Shown here piece after piece: positions 1-6,730 of a stretch of 11,867 nucleotides of DNA. The notes beneath the pieces were generated by a model. That model ran no database searches and was not told the DNA's origin. It worked only from the letters and a program-made list of their open reading frames with translations. The position numbers were made by a program, and so were the translations under genes. Source of the stretch: Proteobacteria bacterium UBA4656 (GTDB taxonomy: Bacteria; Pseudomonadota; Gammaproteobacteria; Xanthomonadales; Ahniellaceae); contig DHLY01000130.1 of assembly GCA_002405525.1 (NCBI GenBank), forward strand, positions 60,085-71,951. The letters are read 5' to 3'. The stretch's first letter is position 1; every line of letters begins with the position of its first letter.

Positions 1-1
1 C

Positions 2-883
2 GCTTTCGCGGGACCGCTCGCAGCCGCCGACGCCGACGCCGTGGTCGCGCGCCGTGGCACGGCCGAGATCACCCTGGCGGAGATCGATGCCCGGCTCGAG
101 GAAGTCCCGCCGGACCGGCGCGCAGGCCTGATGGACAGTCCCGAGCGCATCGACTCCATGCTGCAGCAGATGCTGCTAATGGAGCAGCTGGCCGATGAGG
201 CGGTGGCCGCCGGCCTGGATCGCGACCCGCGGCTGGCGCCGCAGCTCGAGCTGTCGCGCAAGCGGCTGCTGACCGCGCTCCGGCTCGAGAAACTGCGCGC
301 GGAAGCGGCCGCGCAGATCGACGTCGACGCGCTGGCCCGCGAGCGCTTCGCGGCCGACCGTGCACGCTACGTCGTGCCCTCGTCGCGCACCGCCCGCCAT
401 CTGCTGGTGTCGGAGCTGGATCGCAGCGCGCAGGATGCCGAGGCGCGCGTGGCGGCGCTGGCCGAGCGCCTCGCCGCGGGCGAGCGGCTCGAGGATCTGG
501 CCCGTGAAGCCAGTGACGATGCCACAACCCGCGATGCAGGGGGCCTGATCGCCGACATCGTCCCCGGCGCGACCGATCCCGCCTTCGACGCCGCCCTGCA
601 GGCGCTCGATCGGCCCGGCGCGGTCACCCCGACGCCGGTGCGCTCGCGCTTCGGCTGGCACCTGATCGAACTGGTGTCGGTCACTCCAGCTCGCCAGCGC
701 ACCTACGACGAGGTGCGTGAGCAGCTCGCCGCCGAGATCACTGCGGCCAACATCGACCGCCAGTTGAACCAGCACACCGACCGGTTGAACAGCCTGCCGA
801 TCGAGGCAGACCCCGATCTGGTGGCTTCATTGCGTACGCGCTTCGAAGCATCGACCGCCCCCTCGAAAAAAGACCCACCGTAG
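2..883 (+). CDS. Parvulin-type (PpiC/SurA-like) peptidyl-prolyl cis-trans isomerase, 5'-partial
   Basis: The reading frame is open from the window edge, so the gene starts upstream. The first visible residues (AFAGPLAAADADA) look like the end of a signal peptide with an Ala-x-Ala cleavage site, which suggests a periplasmic or envelope protein. Numbering from the GTG at 41, residues 1-110 form a helical SurA/PpiC-like chaperone segment. Residues about 115-213 form the parvulin rotamase domain. Family active-site positions appear conserved: His120 in ARHLLV, an Asp in ASDD (159-160) and His207 in FGWHLIEL; the glycine pair in DAGGLI is also typical. The family catalyses proline isomerisation and helps fold exported proteins. 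The C-terminus is a short charged tail ending KKDPP. A parvulin of the EpsD type found beside polysaccharide genes is an alternative reading. The gene is separated from the next by about 296 bases, so it need not share its transcript. The family call is firm; the exact subfamily is not. Confidence 0.88.
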   Translation, partial: AFAGPLAAADADAVVARRGTAEITLAEIDARLEEVPPDRRAGLMDSPERIDSMLQQMLLMEQLADEAVAAGLDRDPRLAPQLELSRKRLLTALRLEKLRAEAAAQIDVDALARERFAADRARYVVPSSRTARHLLVSELDRSAQDAEARVAALAERLAAGERLEDLAREASDDATTRDAGGLIADIVPGATDPAFDAALQALDRPGAVTPTPVRSRFGWHLIELVSVTPARQRTYDEVREQLAAEITAANIDRQLNQHTDRLNSLPIEADPDLVASLRTRFEASTAPSKKDPP

Positions 884-1179
884 CCGCCGTCGCGACCGCG
901 CCGATGCGCCGGTCGTGCCGGCAGGCCCGAACGGCAACCAGCGACGAGAGGGCAGGACCTGCGGAATGCGCCGCCAGTCCGCCGGCTGGACGCGCCGCAT
1001 TAGTGCACGCTCGCGCTGCGGTTGCGTCGCCTCGCCCCGGGCCCCTTGGTCCGCCTCCGACCGGGCCATCGCCTGCGTGGCCGCTGGGTCCGCGCGACGG
1101 TCGTGCCGCGGCGGGGCCGGGTACTCCCCGCCGCGCTGCTAAACTCCGGGACCCACCTCGCCCGAGTCCGCCATCCGGC
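884..1179. other. Non-coding gap upstream of the transporter operon
   Basis: I see no convincing gene here. The permease frame is open back to 904, but that stretch encodes an Arg/Pro/Ala-rich low-complexity string with no membrane helix, so it is probably untranslated. It holds a small perfect hairpin at 908-922 (5-bp stem GCCGG/CCGGC, 5-base loop) without a following T-tract. It also holds an imperfect inverted repeat at 965-1001 with outer arms AATGCG and CGCATT, and a candidate extended -10 element at 1137-1145. Confidence 0.6.
1137..1145 (+). promoter_or_regulatory. Candidate extended -10 promoter element for the wzm-wzt operon
   Basis: TGCTAAACT matches the TGnTAnnnT extended -10 pattern and is one of the few AT-richer spots in the 296-base gap. 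It lies about 35 bases before the chosen permease start, which would give a leader of roughly 28 bases. I see no good -35 hexamer at the proper distance, so this is a weak call based on pattern and position alone. Confidence 0.35.
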
Positions 1180-1962
1180 ATGCGTCCCGATGCGCGCTGG
1201 TTGAACCTGTTGCGCCAATTCACGGCCCGCGACCTGCGCCAGCGTTGGCTGGGCAGCCTCAGCGGGGCACTCTGGGCCCTGCTCCAGCCGTTGTTCATGC
1301 TCGCCATCTACGCGGTGGTGTTCGTCGAGATCCTCAAAGTGCGCCTGCCGGAGCGGGTTGGCTCCGACTTCGTGCTGTTTCTGGTGGTGGCGCTCTGGCC
1401 GTGGACCGCGTTCGCGGAGGCGCTGAACCGTTCCATCAACGCCTTTCCCGAGCATGCCGGCCTGCTGGCCAAGGTGGCACTTCCGCGCGAAGTGCTGGTG
1501 CTGGCACCGGTGTGCAGCGCCTTCCTCGTCCACGGGCTGGGGTTCCTCGCGGTGCTCGCGGTGCTTGCGATGATCGGCAAGCCAATCCACGCCGCGGGCC
1601 TGCCGCAGGCGGCGTTCGGCTTCGCCCTGCTCGCGATCTTCGCCACCGGCCTGTCGCTCGCGTTGGCGTCGCTGCAGGTGTTCGTGCGCGACCTGGGCCA
1701 GGCGCTGGGCCAGTTCATGACCCTGTGGTTCTTCCTCTCGCCCGTGTTCTACGCGCCCGAGATGCTGCCGCCGGCCATCGCCGAATGGTTCGCCTGGAAC
1801 CCGATGGCGGCGTTCCTGGGTGCGATCCGCGCCCCGCTCCTCGGTACGCCCGGGGCGGGACCCGGGGCGCTCCTCGCACCGGCGCTGCTGGCGTTCGCCG
1901 CCCTGGCGGTCGGCCTGTGGGTGTTCCGTCGCCTGCGGGGCCACCTGGAGGATTTCCTGTGA
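1180..1962 (+). CDS. wzm: ABC-2 type permease for surface polysaccharide export (Wzm-like)
   Basis: This 260-residue inner-membrane protein has the length and layout of the polysaccharide-exporting ABC-2 permeases (Wzm/KpsM/TagG families). An amphipathic N-terminus (residues 1-24) carries a basic RDLRQRW segment. It is followed by the family pattern LGSLSGALWALLQPLFMLAI (24-43). About six hydrophobic segments are visible near 30-50, 62-82, 102-128, 138-163, 168-192 and 230-250; the FLSPVFY stretch at 175-181 is typical. The frame is open upstream to 904, but that part does not resemble the family, so the ATG at 1180 is preferred; no strong ribosome site precedes it. The stop overlaps the start of the ATPase gene by four bases, so the two subunits are almost certainly made together. 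It would form the channel for an undecaprenyl-linked glycan. The export role is confident; the identity of the glycan is unknown. Confidence 0.9.
   Translation: MRPDARWLNLLRQFTARDLRQRWLGSLSGALWALLQPLFMLAIYAVVFVEILKVRLPERVGSDFVLFLVVALWPWTAFAEALNRSINAFPEHAGLLAKVALPREVLVLAPVCSAFLVHGLGFLAVLAVLAMIGKPIHAAGLPQAAFGFALLAIFATGLSLALASLQVFVRDLGQALGQFMTLWFFLSPVFYAPEMLPPAIAEWFAWNPMAAFLGAIRAPLLGTPGAGPGALLAPALLAFAALAVGLWVFRRLRGHLEDFL
1947..1951 (+). promoter_or_regulatory. Ribosome binding site fixing the GTG start of the Wzt-like gene
   Basis: A full GGAGG lies inside the last codons of the permease gene, seven bases before the GTG at 1959. The spacing supports this GTG over the in-frame ATG at 1980, and makes GTGA a stop/start overlap suited to translational coupling. 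Confidence 0.7.
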
Positions 1963-3149
1963 CCGCGCCGCTGGCGCTGATGCGGGGCGTGTCGAAGTCC
2001 TTCCCGCGCGCGGCGCGGCGCGGCGAGCGGCTGCGTGCCCTGGCCGCCCTGCTTGCCGGGCGCACGCGGGTGGACACCTGCACCGTGCTGAATGGCATCG
2101 ACCTCGAAGTGCGGCGCGGCGAATCGCTGGGCATCGTCGGCGAGAACGGCGCGGGCAAGTCGACCCTGCTCAAGCTGCTCACCGGCGTGCTCGCGCCCAC
2201 TGCCGGTCGCATCGAGACCCGCGGCAGCATCGCCGCCCTGCTGGAACTGGGCGCCGGCTTCCACCCGGAGTTCACCGGCGCCGAGAACATCGCCATGGCC
2301 GGCGCATTGCTCGGATTCGCGCCGGGTGAACTGGCGGCGCGGCGTGAGCAGATCCTCGCCTTCGCCGACATCGGCCGCTACATCGACGAGCCGGTCAAGC
2401 ACTACTCCAGCGGCATGGTGGTGCGCCTCGGCTTCGCCCTGGTTGCCGCGCGCCGTCCGGACCTGCTGATCACCGACGAGGTGCTGGCCGTCGGCGACGA
2501 GTCCTTCCAGCGCAAGTGCATCCGCTGGCTGGAGGACTATCTCGCCAACGGTGGCACTCTGTTGCTCGTCTCGCACAGCATGTACCACGTGCAGAAGCTC
2601 TGCCGCCACGCGCTGTGGGTCCACCGCGGTCGGATCGAGGCGCGCGGCGACGTGCACGAGGTCACCCAGCGATACCTCGCCTTCCAGGAGCAGCGCATCG
2701 CGGCCGAGCGCGGCGCGAACGTCGCGGGCGGGGCGGTGCAGGAGTTCCAGGTCTCCGCCCTGGAGGTCAATGGCGAGTCCGGCGAGGCGCCGGTGGCGAT
2801 CGAGCAGGGCGGGCGTCTGGTTCTCGACGTGCGGGTGGACAGCCGCGCCGGGCGCGAACCCGGGCTCGCGATCGGCCTGGTGCGCGCCGACGGCACGCCG
2901 GTGTACGGCGTCACGTCCGAGATCGACGGTGTGCGCCCGCGCCCGCATTCCGGCGGCGGATTCGCTTTCCGCCTCGTGTTCGACGCGCTGCCGCTGCTGC
3001 CCGGCTCGTACTGGCTGCGCGCGCATGCGCAGGACCCGGAGGCCATGCGCCACTTCGATACCGCCGAGCGCGTGCTGGTGGTGCGCGGTCGCTCGCGCGA
3101 ACTGGGGCTGGTCCACCTGCATCACCGATGGGACGGCGAGGGCCCGTGA
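1959..3149 (+). CDS. wzt: ABC transporter ATPase with C-terminal glycan-recognition-like domain (Wzt-like)
   Basis: This 396-residue protein is the ATPase partner of the upstream permease. Residues 1-240 form the nucleotide-binding domain: Walker A GENGAGKST (61-69), signature YSSGM (149-153), Walker B LLITDE (169-174) and switch His206 in VSHS. The segment around residues 14-42, between the first strands, carries the extra charged loop seen in Wzt/KpsT/TagH ATPases. Residues about 245-390 are a beta-rich extension like the Wzt C-terminal domain, with QEFQVSALEV (261-270), a GTPVYGVTSEIDG segment (312-324) and LLPGSYWL (346-353). In characterised ABC-dependent O-antigen systems (E. coli O9a and O8) this domain binds the modified non-reducing end of the finished chain and gates export. 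The length exceeds the roughly 240 residues of ATPases lacking that domain. The start is set by the GGAGG at 1947. The gene overlaps both neighbours by four bases. Confidence 0.92.
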   Translation: MTAPLALMRGVSKSFPRAARRGERLRALAALLAGRTRVDTCTVLNGIDLEVRRGESLGIVGENGAGKSTLLKLLTGVLAPTAGRIETRGSIAALLELGAGFHPEFTGAENIAMAGALLGFAPGELAARREQILAFADIGRYIDEPVKHYSSGMVVRLGFALVAARRPDLLITDEVLAVGDESFQRKCIRWLEDYLANGGTLLLVSHSMYHVQKLCRHALWVHRGRIEARGDVHEVTQRYLAFQEQRIAAERGANVAGGAVQEFQVSALEVNGESGEAPVAIEQGGRLVLDVRVDSRAGREPGLAIGLVRADGTPVYGVTSEIDGVRPRPHSGGGFAFRLVFDALPLLPGSYWLRAHAQDPEAMRHFDTAERVLVVRGRSRELGLVHLHHRWDGEGP

Positions 3150-3976
3150 GCCTGCCCGACGTCGTGGTGCCGGTGTACGACGGAACGGACGCCCTCTGCG
3201 CCTGCCTCGATGCGCTGGCGCGCACGCTGCCGGCCACGGCGCGCCTGCATCTCGTCGACGATGCCTCGCCCGATCCGCGCGTGCTTCCCCTCCTGGAGCG
3301 CTTCGCCGCACACGCGCCGTTCGCGGTCGCGTTGCACCGGCAGCCGCGCAACCTCGGCTTCGTCAGTACCGTGGATGCGGCGATGGCGCGCATCGCGGGC
3401 GACGTGGTGCTGCTCAACAGCGACACGGTGCCGACCCGCGGGTTCCTGGCGCGGCTCGCCGCCTGCGCCGCCGTCGATCCGCGAATCGCGACCGCGACGC
3501 CGTTCTCGAACAATGCCGAGATCTGCTCGTTCCCGCTGTTCTGTCGGGACAACCCCCTGCCCGCCGACCCCGAGGCGACCGCGGCCGCCTGCGCTGCGGT
3601 CGGGCCGGCTCAGTATCCGGACCTGCCCACCGGGGTCGGCTTCTGCATGTACGTGCGCCGCGCGGCGTTGGACGCGATCGGCGGTTTCGACGCCGAAACC
3701 TTCGGTCGCGGCTACGGCGAGGAGAACGACTTCTGCCGCCGCGCGGCGGGCCACGGCTGGCGCAACGTGCTCTGCGATGACGCCTTCGTCGCCCACCGCG
3801 GCGGCGCTTCCTTCGCGGCCACCGGCCTGCGACCGGGAGGCCGCAACCTCGCGCGGCTGCAAGCGCGCTACCCCGGCTACCATGCGCTGGTCGCCGATTT
3901 CATCGCCCGCGACCCGCTGGCGCCGCGCCGCGCCCGGATCGAGGCCGCCCTACGCGCCGGAACCGCCGTCCCGTGA
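3146..3976 (+). CDS. GT2-family glycosyltransferase
   Basis: This 276-residue cytoplasmic protein has a single GT-A domain of glycosyltransferase family 2. The nucleotide-sugar half begins VVVPVYDG (6-13), continues with LHLVDDASPDP (34-44) and PRNLGF (67-72), and carries the metal site VVLLNSDT (87-94). The acceptor half shows GVGFCMYVRR (163-172), GGFDAETFGRGYGEENDFCRR (179-199, including the EEND acidic cluster expected to hold the catalytic base), and DDAFVAHRGG (211-220). The family moves one sugar from a nucleotide donor to an acceptor, usually with inversion; donor and acceptor cannot be read from this sequence. There is no membrane segment. The GTG start overlaps the Wzt stop by four bases, and a GAGGG at 3138-3142 lies only about three bases upstream, which favours coupling. 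The position just after the exporter genes suggests a role in assembly of the exported glycan. Confidence 0.9.
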   Translation: MSLPDVVVPVYDGTDALCACLDALARTLPATARLHLVDDASPDPRVLPLLERFAAHAPFAVALHRQPRNLGFVSTVDAAMARIAGDVVLLNSDTVPTRGFLARLAACAAVDPRIATATPFSNNAEICSFPLFCRDNPLPADPEATAAACAAVGPAQYPDLPTGVGFCMYVRRAALDAIGGFDAETFGRGYGEENDFCRRAAGHGWRNVLCDDAFVAHRGGASFAATGLRPGGRNLARLQARYPGYHALVADFIARDPLAPRRARIEAALRAGTAVP

Positions 3977-4908
3977 CCGACAGCCTGCCCTTCACCGGCG
4001 AACGCTTCACCCCGGAGTGCCAGCGCGAGATCTGGTACGAGCACTGGCACCGCTATGCCTTCGCGCTGGACTTCGCCCGCGGGCGACGCGTGCTGGATGC
4101 GGCCTGCGGGGAGGGCTACGGGTCCGCGCTGCTATCGACCGTGGCCGATACCGTGCTGGGCGTGGATCTGGCCCCCGACACGCTCGCGCACGCCCGCACC
4201 CGCTACGGCGGCCGGTCGAACCTGCGCTTCGAGGCCGGTGACGCGACCGCGCTCGATGCGCTGCCGGCGGCGTCGTTCGACCTCATCGTGTCGTTCGAGA
4301 CGCTCGAACATGTCGGGGCGCAGGAGGCCATGGTTGCCGGCTTCGCGCGTCTGCTTGCGCCCGCCGGCCTGATGCTGTTGTCCTCGCCCGACAAGCGCAC
4401 CTACAGCGATCTCACCGGATTCCGCAACGAACACCATGTGCGCGAGCTGTACCGGCCCGAACTCGAGGCCCTGCTCGCCCCACACTTTCCGGCGCGGCGC
4501 CTTTACGGGCAGAAGCTGCTGTTCCAGTCAGCGATCTGGGACCTTGGTGAACCGATCGTGCGTGCCGCCCCGTTGACCGCCGACACCGTCGGCCGGCCGG
4601 TTCCGGGGCTGCACTATCCGCCCCTGTACTACATCGCGCTGTGCGCGCGCGACGTCGCCGACCTGCCGCCGGCGTCCGCCGGCGCGTTGTCGCTGTTCGG
4701 TGAGCGCGACGAGACCGTCTACCGCCACTATGAACACGAGGTCCGCCACAACATCACCGCCGGCACGGTGTTGGCCGATCTGGAGCGCCGGCTCGCCGCG
4801 GCCGAGGCGCGAGCCGCTGCGGCCGAGCAGCGCCCGCACGAACCCGCGCCCGTCGCGCCGGCGCCATCGCGTTTCTGGCGGCGCTGGTTCGCGCGCGGCA
4901 AAGCCTGA
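3973..4908 (+). CDS. SAM-dependent methyltransferase with coiled-coil, basic tail; possible glycan chain-capping enzyme
   Basis: This 311-residue protein has a class I methyltransferase domain in residues about 1-225. SAM-binding motif I is VLDAACGEGYGS (40-51). The acidic residue after strand 2 is Asp65 in GVDLAPD, and the strand-4 region is FDLIVSFETLEHV (102-114). After the domain, residues about 243-286 (LFGERDETVYRHYEHE onward, then Ala/Glu/Arg-rich) look like a coiled coil. A Pro-rich linker follows (288-299), then a basic aromatic tail RFWRRWFARGK (300-310) that could contact the membrane. In ABC-dependent O-antigen systems, a methyltransferase with a coiled coil (WbdD; in E. coli O8 the cap is a methyl group) terminates the chain and controls its length. 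Adjacency to a Wzt with the recognition domain makes that role plausible here, but it is inference; methylation of an internal sugar is equally possible. The GTG start overlaps the previous stop by four bases. Confidence 0.87.
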   Translation: MTDSLPFTGERFTPECQREIWYEHWHRYAFALDFARGRRVLDAACGEGYGSALLSTVADTVLGVDLAPDTLAHARTRYGGRSNLRFEAGDATALDALPAASFDLIVSFETLEHVGAQEAMVAGFARLLAPAGLMLLSSPDKRTYSDLTGFRNEHHVRELYRPELEALLAPHFPARRLYGQKLLFQSAIWDLGEPIVRAAPLTADTVGRPVPGLHYPPLYYIALCARDVADLPPASAGALSLFGERDETVYRHYEHEVRHNITAGTVLADLERRLAAAEARAAAAEQRPHEPAPVAPAPSRFWRRWFARGKA

Positions 4909-4910
4909 GG
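4907..4910 (+). promoter_or_regulatory. Ribosome binding site favouring ATG 4916 over GTG 4910
   Basis: GAGG, formed partly by the TGA stop of the methyltransferase gene, lies five bases before the ATG at 4916. That spacing favours the ATG rather than the in-frame GTG at 4910, which would overlap the ribosome site itself. The two starts differ by only two codons. Confidence 0.5.
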
Positions 4911-4915
4911 TGCGG

Positions 4916-6730
4916 ATGGAATTCAGGATCGACTTCGGCAACGCGATCCCGGCCGCAGCGCACGAGCGGGACGAACTCCCGCGATTCGCTGCGGTGCCCG
5001 GCGTGCTGATGCCGCTGGGCGGCGACGAGGTCCTCTGGCGGTTGCGCGTCGACGGCAGCCACCACGTGATGACCCGGCAGGTGTTCGATGCGCTGTCGCG
5101 CTGCGCGGGCTTCCATTCCCTCGACCGCCATGCGGCCGAGATCTCCTCCGCGCTGCCCGGTCTCGCCGGACAGGTCGCCGCAGTGCGGCAGGTACTCGAC
5201 CATCTGGTCGCCCGCAGCCTCCTGATCCGCGACACGGACTGGATCGCGCGGCTGTCGCGGCCGGCGCCGGTCGCGCCTGCACCGTTGCGGGCGGTGTTCA
5301 TCCATGCGCCGGCAGGTTCGGCGCACGCGCCGTCCCTGCTCGATGCGCTGGCCGTCGCCGAGGCCGGTCACCGCGGCGGTTACCGCTATGTGGTGATCGA
5401 CGACGGCGCGGGCGATCCCGCACTGCGCGCCGCCATGGGCCGCCTGCGCGCCACCGGCGCCGCGGTCGTCCACCTCGACGGCGACCGGCGCCGTGCGCTG
5501 TGCGAGGCCCTGGGCCGCGCCGTGCCGGGCGCCGCCGCCGCATCGCCAGCGCTGCGCGCCGCCGGGCCGGCGGCCGCCCGCAACCTCGCCGCGCTGCTGT
5601 CGGCGGGCGCGCGAGCGGTGCTGCTCGATGCGGCCTGCGGCCTGCCGCTGCACGCCGCGTCGGATGTGACCGGCGGCCTCGAGTTGGGCGGCTCCCCGCT
5701 GCTGCCGGTGCGCTTCCATGCGCGCGCCGACGAGGCGCTCGCCGCCGGTGACCCTGTTGCCGGCGACCCGGTGGCCGCGCTGGCCGCGGACTGCGGCGCG
5801 TTGCTCGGTACGCTGCTCGCCCAGGGCGGGCACTTCCCGCTGGCGGCGCGCGACCTGGCCGGCCTCGAACCTGCTGCACTGCCGCCGTGGTCGGCCTCGA
5901 CCCGGATCGCCGCGCTGCAGGTCGGCCGCCGCGGCCCCACGCGCGAACGCGGCCGCAAGTGGCTGTTCGAACTCGACGCCGGCAGCCGCGAGCGATTCGT
6001 CGCCGATCGCGACCGCTACCTGCGCACGCTCGACCAGCCGAGCGTCTGCAGCGGGCCGTCCCGCGCGCGCCTGCTCGCGCGCACCATGGACGCCCCGGTG
6101 GTCCTCGACGGCGGATCGCTGCTGCCACCCTCGTTGCACGTCGGCGAGGGCGCCGATGCGCTGTTCGGCCTGTTCCTCCAGACCGTTCGCCCCGAGGACG
6201 CGGTCCTCGTGCATCCATGGACGCTGGCGGTGCGCGATGGGGCGCCGCCATGCAGCGCCGGAGCCGCCTGGGCGCCGGAGACGCCGGGTCTCGGCTCGCT
6301 GCTGACCGACCTGCTGGCGCCGCGCGCGGCGGAACTGCGCGCGGCTGCTCCGGAAGCGCGCCTGCGCGGGCTCGCCGCCATGCTGGCCGATCTGGCCGCG
6401 GCGCCGCCGGCACGGCAGACCGACCTCGTGCAGGAGTACCTGGGCTTCTGTCGCGCCGATCTGGTCGCCCGCCTGCAGGCGACCTTTGCCGCTGCGCCCA
6501 CGGCACCGCTGTTCTGGCAAGCCGACGTGCGCGCGATCATCGAAGCCAACGGCCGCGCGCTTACCAGCGACCTCGCGCCGCGGCTCGACGGCTGGCCCGA
6601 GGGCCTGGATGCAGCCGGCTGCGCCGACCGCTTCGCGCGCGAGGTCGGCGCCTTCGCCGCCACGCTGGATGCCTGGCCCGCGCTGTGGGCGCACGCGCGC
6701 GAGCGCGGCCCCGCCCTGCTCGATGCCTGA
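4916..6730 (+). CDS. Unknown 604-residue protein: PqqD-like N-terminus plus degenerate GT-A-like region
   Basis: I do not recognise a named function. Residues about 22-107 have the pattern of a small PqqD/RRE-type winged-helix domain: a strand with GGDEVLWRLRVDG (35-47), HHVMTRQVFDALSRC (49-63), an acidic helix HAAEIS, then a helix ending VLDHLVARSLLI (93-104). Residues 124-245 follow the order of a GT-A fold: RAVFIH (125-130), YRYVVIDDG (156-164), AAVVHLDGD (182-190), and ARNLAALLSAGARAVLLDA (221-239), the last resembling the N/D-x-D region of GT2 enzymes. The metal-site Asp cluster is eroded: LLDAACG (236-242) keeps one Asp. Residues 395-440 (VVLDGGSLLPPSLHVGEGAD onward, to LVHPW 431-435) form another motif-like block, and the C-terminus (about 460-600) is helical. 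There is no signal peptide or membrane segment, so it should be cytoplasmic. It sits mid-operon between a methyltransferase and a glycosyltransferase, overlapping the latter by eight bases. It could be an inactive or altered glycosyltransferase or a scaffold for glycan assembly. Confidence 0.8.
   Translation: MEFRIDFGNAIPAAAHERDELPRFAAVPGVLMPLGGDEVLWRLRVDGSHHVMTRQVFDALSRCAGFHSLDRHAAEISSALPGLAGQVAAVRQVLDHLVARSLLIRDTDWIARLSRPAPVAPAPLRAVFIHAPAGSAHAPSLLDALAVAEAGHRGGYRYVVIDDGAGDPALRAAMGRLRATGAAVVHLDGDRRRALCEALGRAVPGAAAASPALRAAGPAAARNLAALLSAGARAVLLDAACGLPLHAASDVTGGLELGGSPLLPVRFHARADEALAAGDPVAGDPVAALAADCGALLGTLLAQGGHFPLAARDLAGLEPAALPPWSASTRIAALQVGRRGPTRERGRKWLFELDAGSRERFVADRDRYLRTLDQPSVCSGPSRARLLARTMDAPVVLDGGSLLPPSLHVGEGADALFGLFLQTVRPEDAVLVHPWTLAVRDGAPPCSAGAAWAPETPGLGSLLTDLLAPRAAELRAAAPEARLRGLAAMLADLAAAPPARQTDLVQEYLGFCRADLVARLQATFAAAPTAPLFWQADVRAIIEANGRALTSDLAPRLDGWPEGLDAAGCADRFAREVGAFAATLDAWPALWAHARERGPALLDA
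5742..5771 (+). repeat. Short in-frame tandem duplication (AGDPV twice)
   Basis: Two adjacent 15-base units, each encoding Ala-Gly-Asp-Pro-Val, lie inside the 604-residue protein at residues 276-285. The copies differ only at synonymous positions, so the duplication is not recent. It probably lengthens a surface loop after the GT-A-like region. Confidence 0.5.

Noticed and set aside
41..43. GTG at 41 as the start of the isomerase gene.
   Set aside because: The frame continues open to the window edge and the residues before 41 look like the end of a signal peptide, so the true start is upstream.
908..922. Hairpin after the isomerase gene as a rho-independent terminator.
   Set aside because: The stem is only five base pairs and no run of T follows; short GC hairpins are frequent in such DNA.
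904..1179. N-terminal extension of the permease from the ATG at 904.
   Set aside because: The extra 92 residues are Pro/Arg/Ala-rich and unlike any Wzm N-terminus; the ATG at 1180 gives the usual 260-residue length.
884..1179. JUMPstart/ops element (GGCGGTAG) for RfaH control of the polysaccharide operon.
   Set aside because: No such motif is visible in the gap.
1000..3311. Long minus-strand open frames under the wzm and wzt genes.
   Set aside because: They are antisense to genes with intact ABC transporter motifs and have low-complexity Arg/Gln/Glu/Gly compositions.
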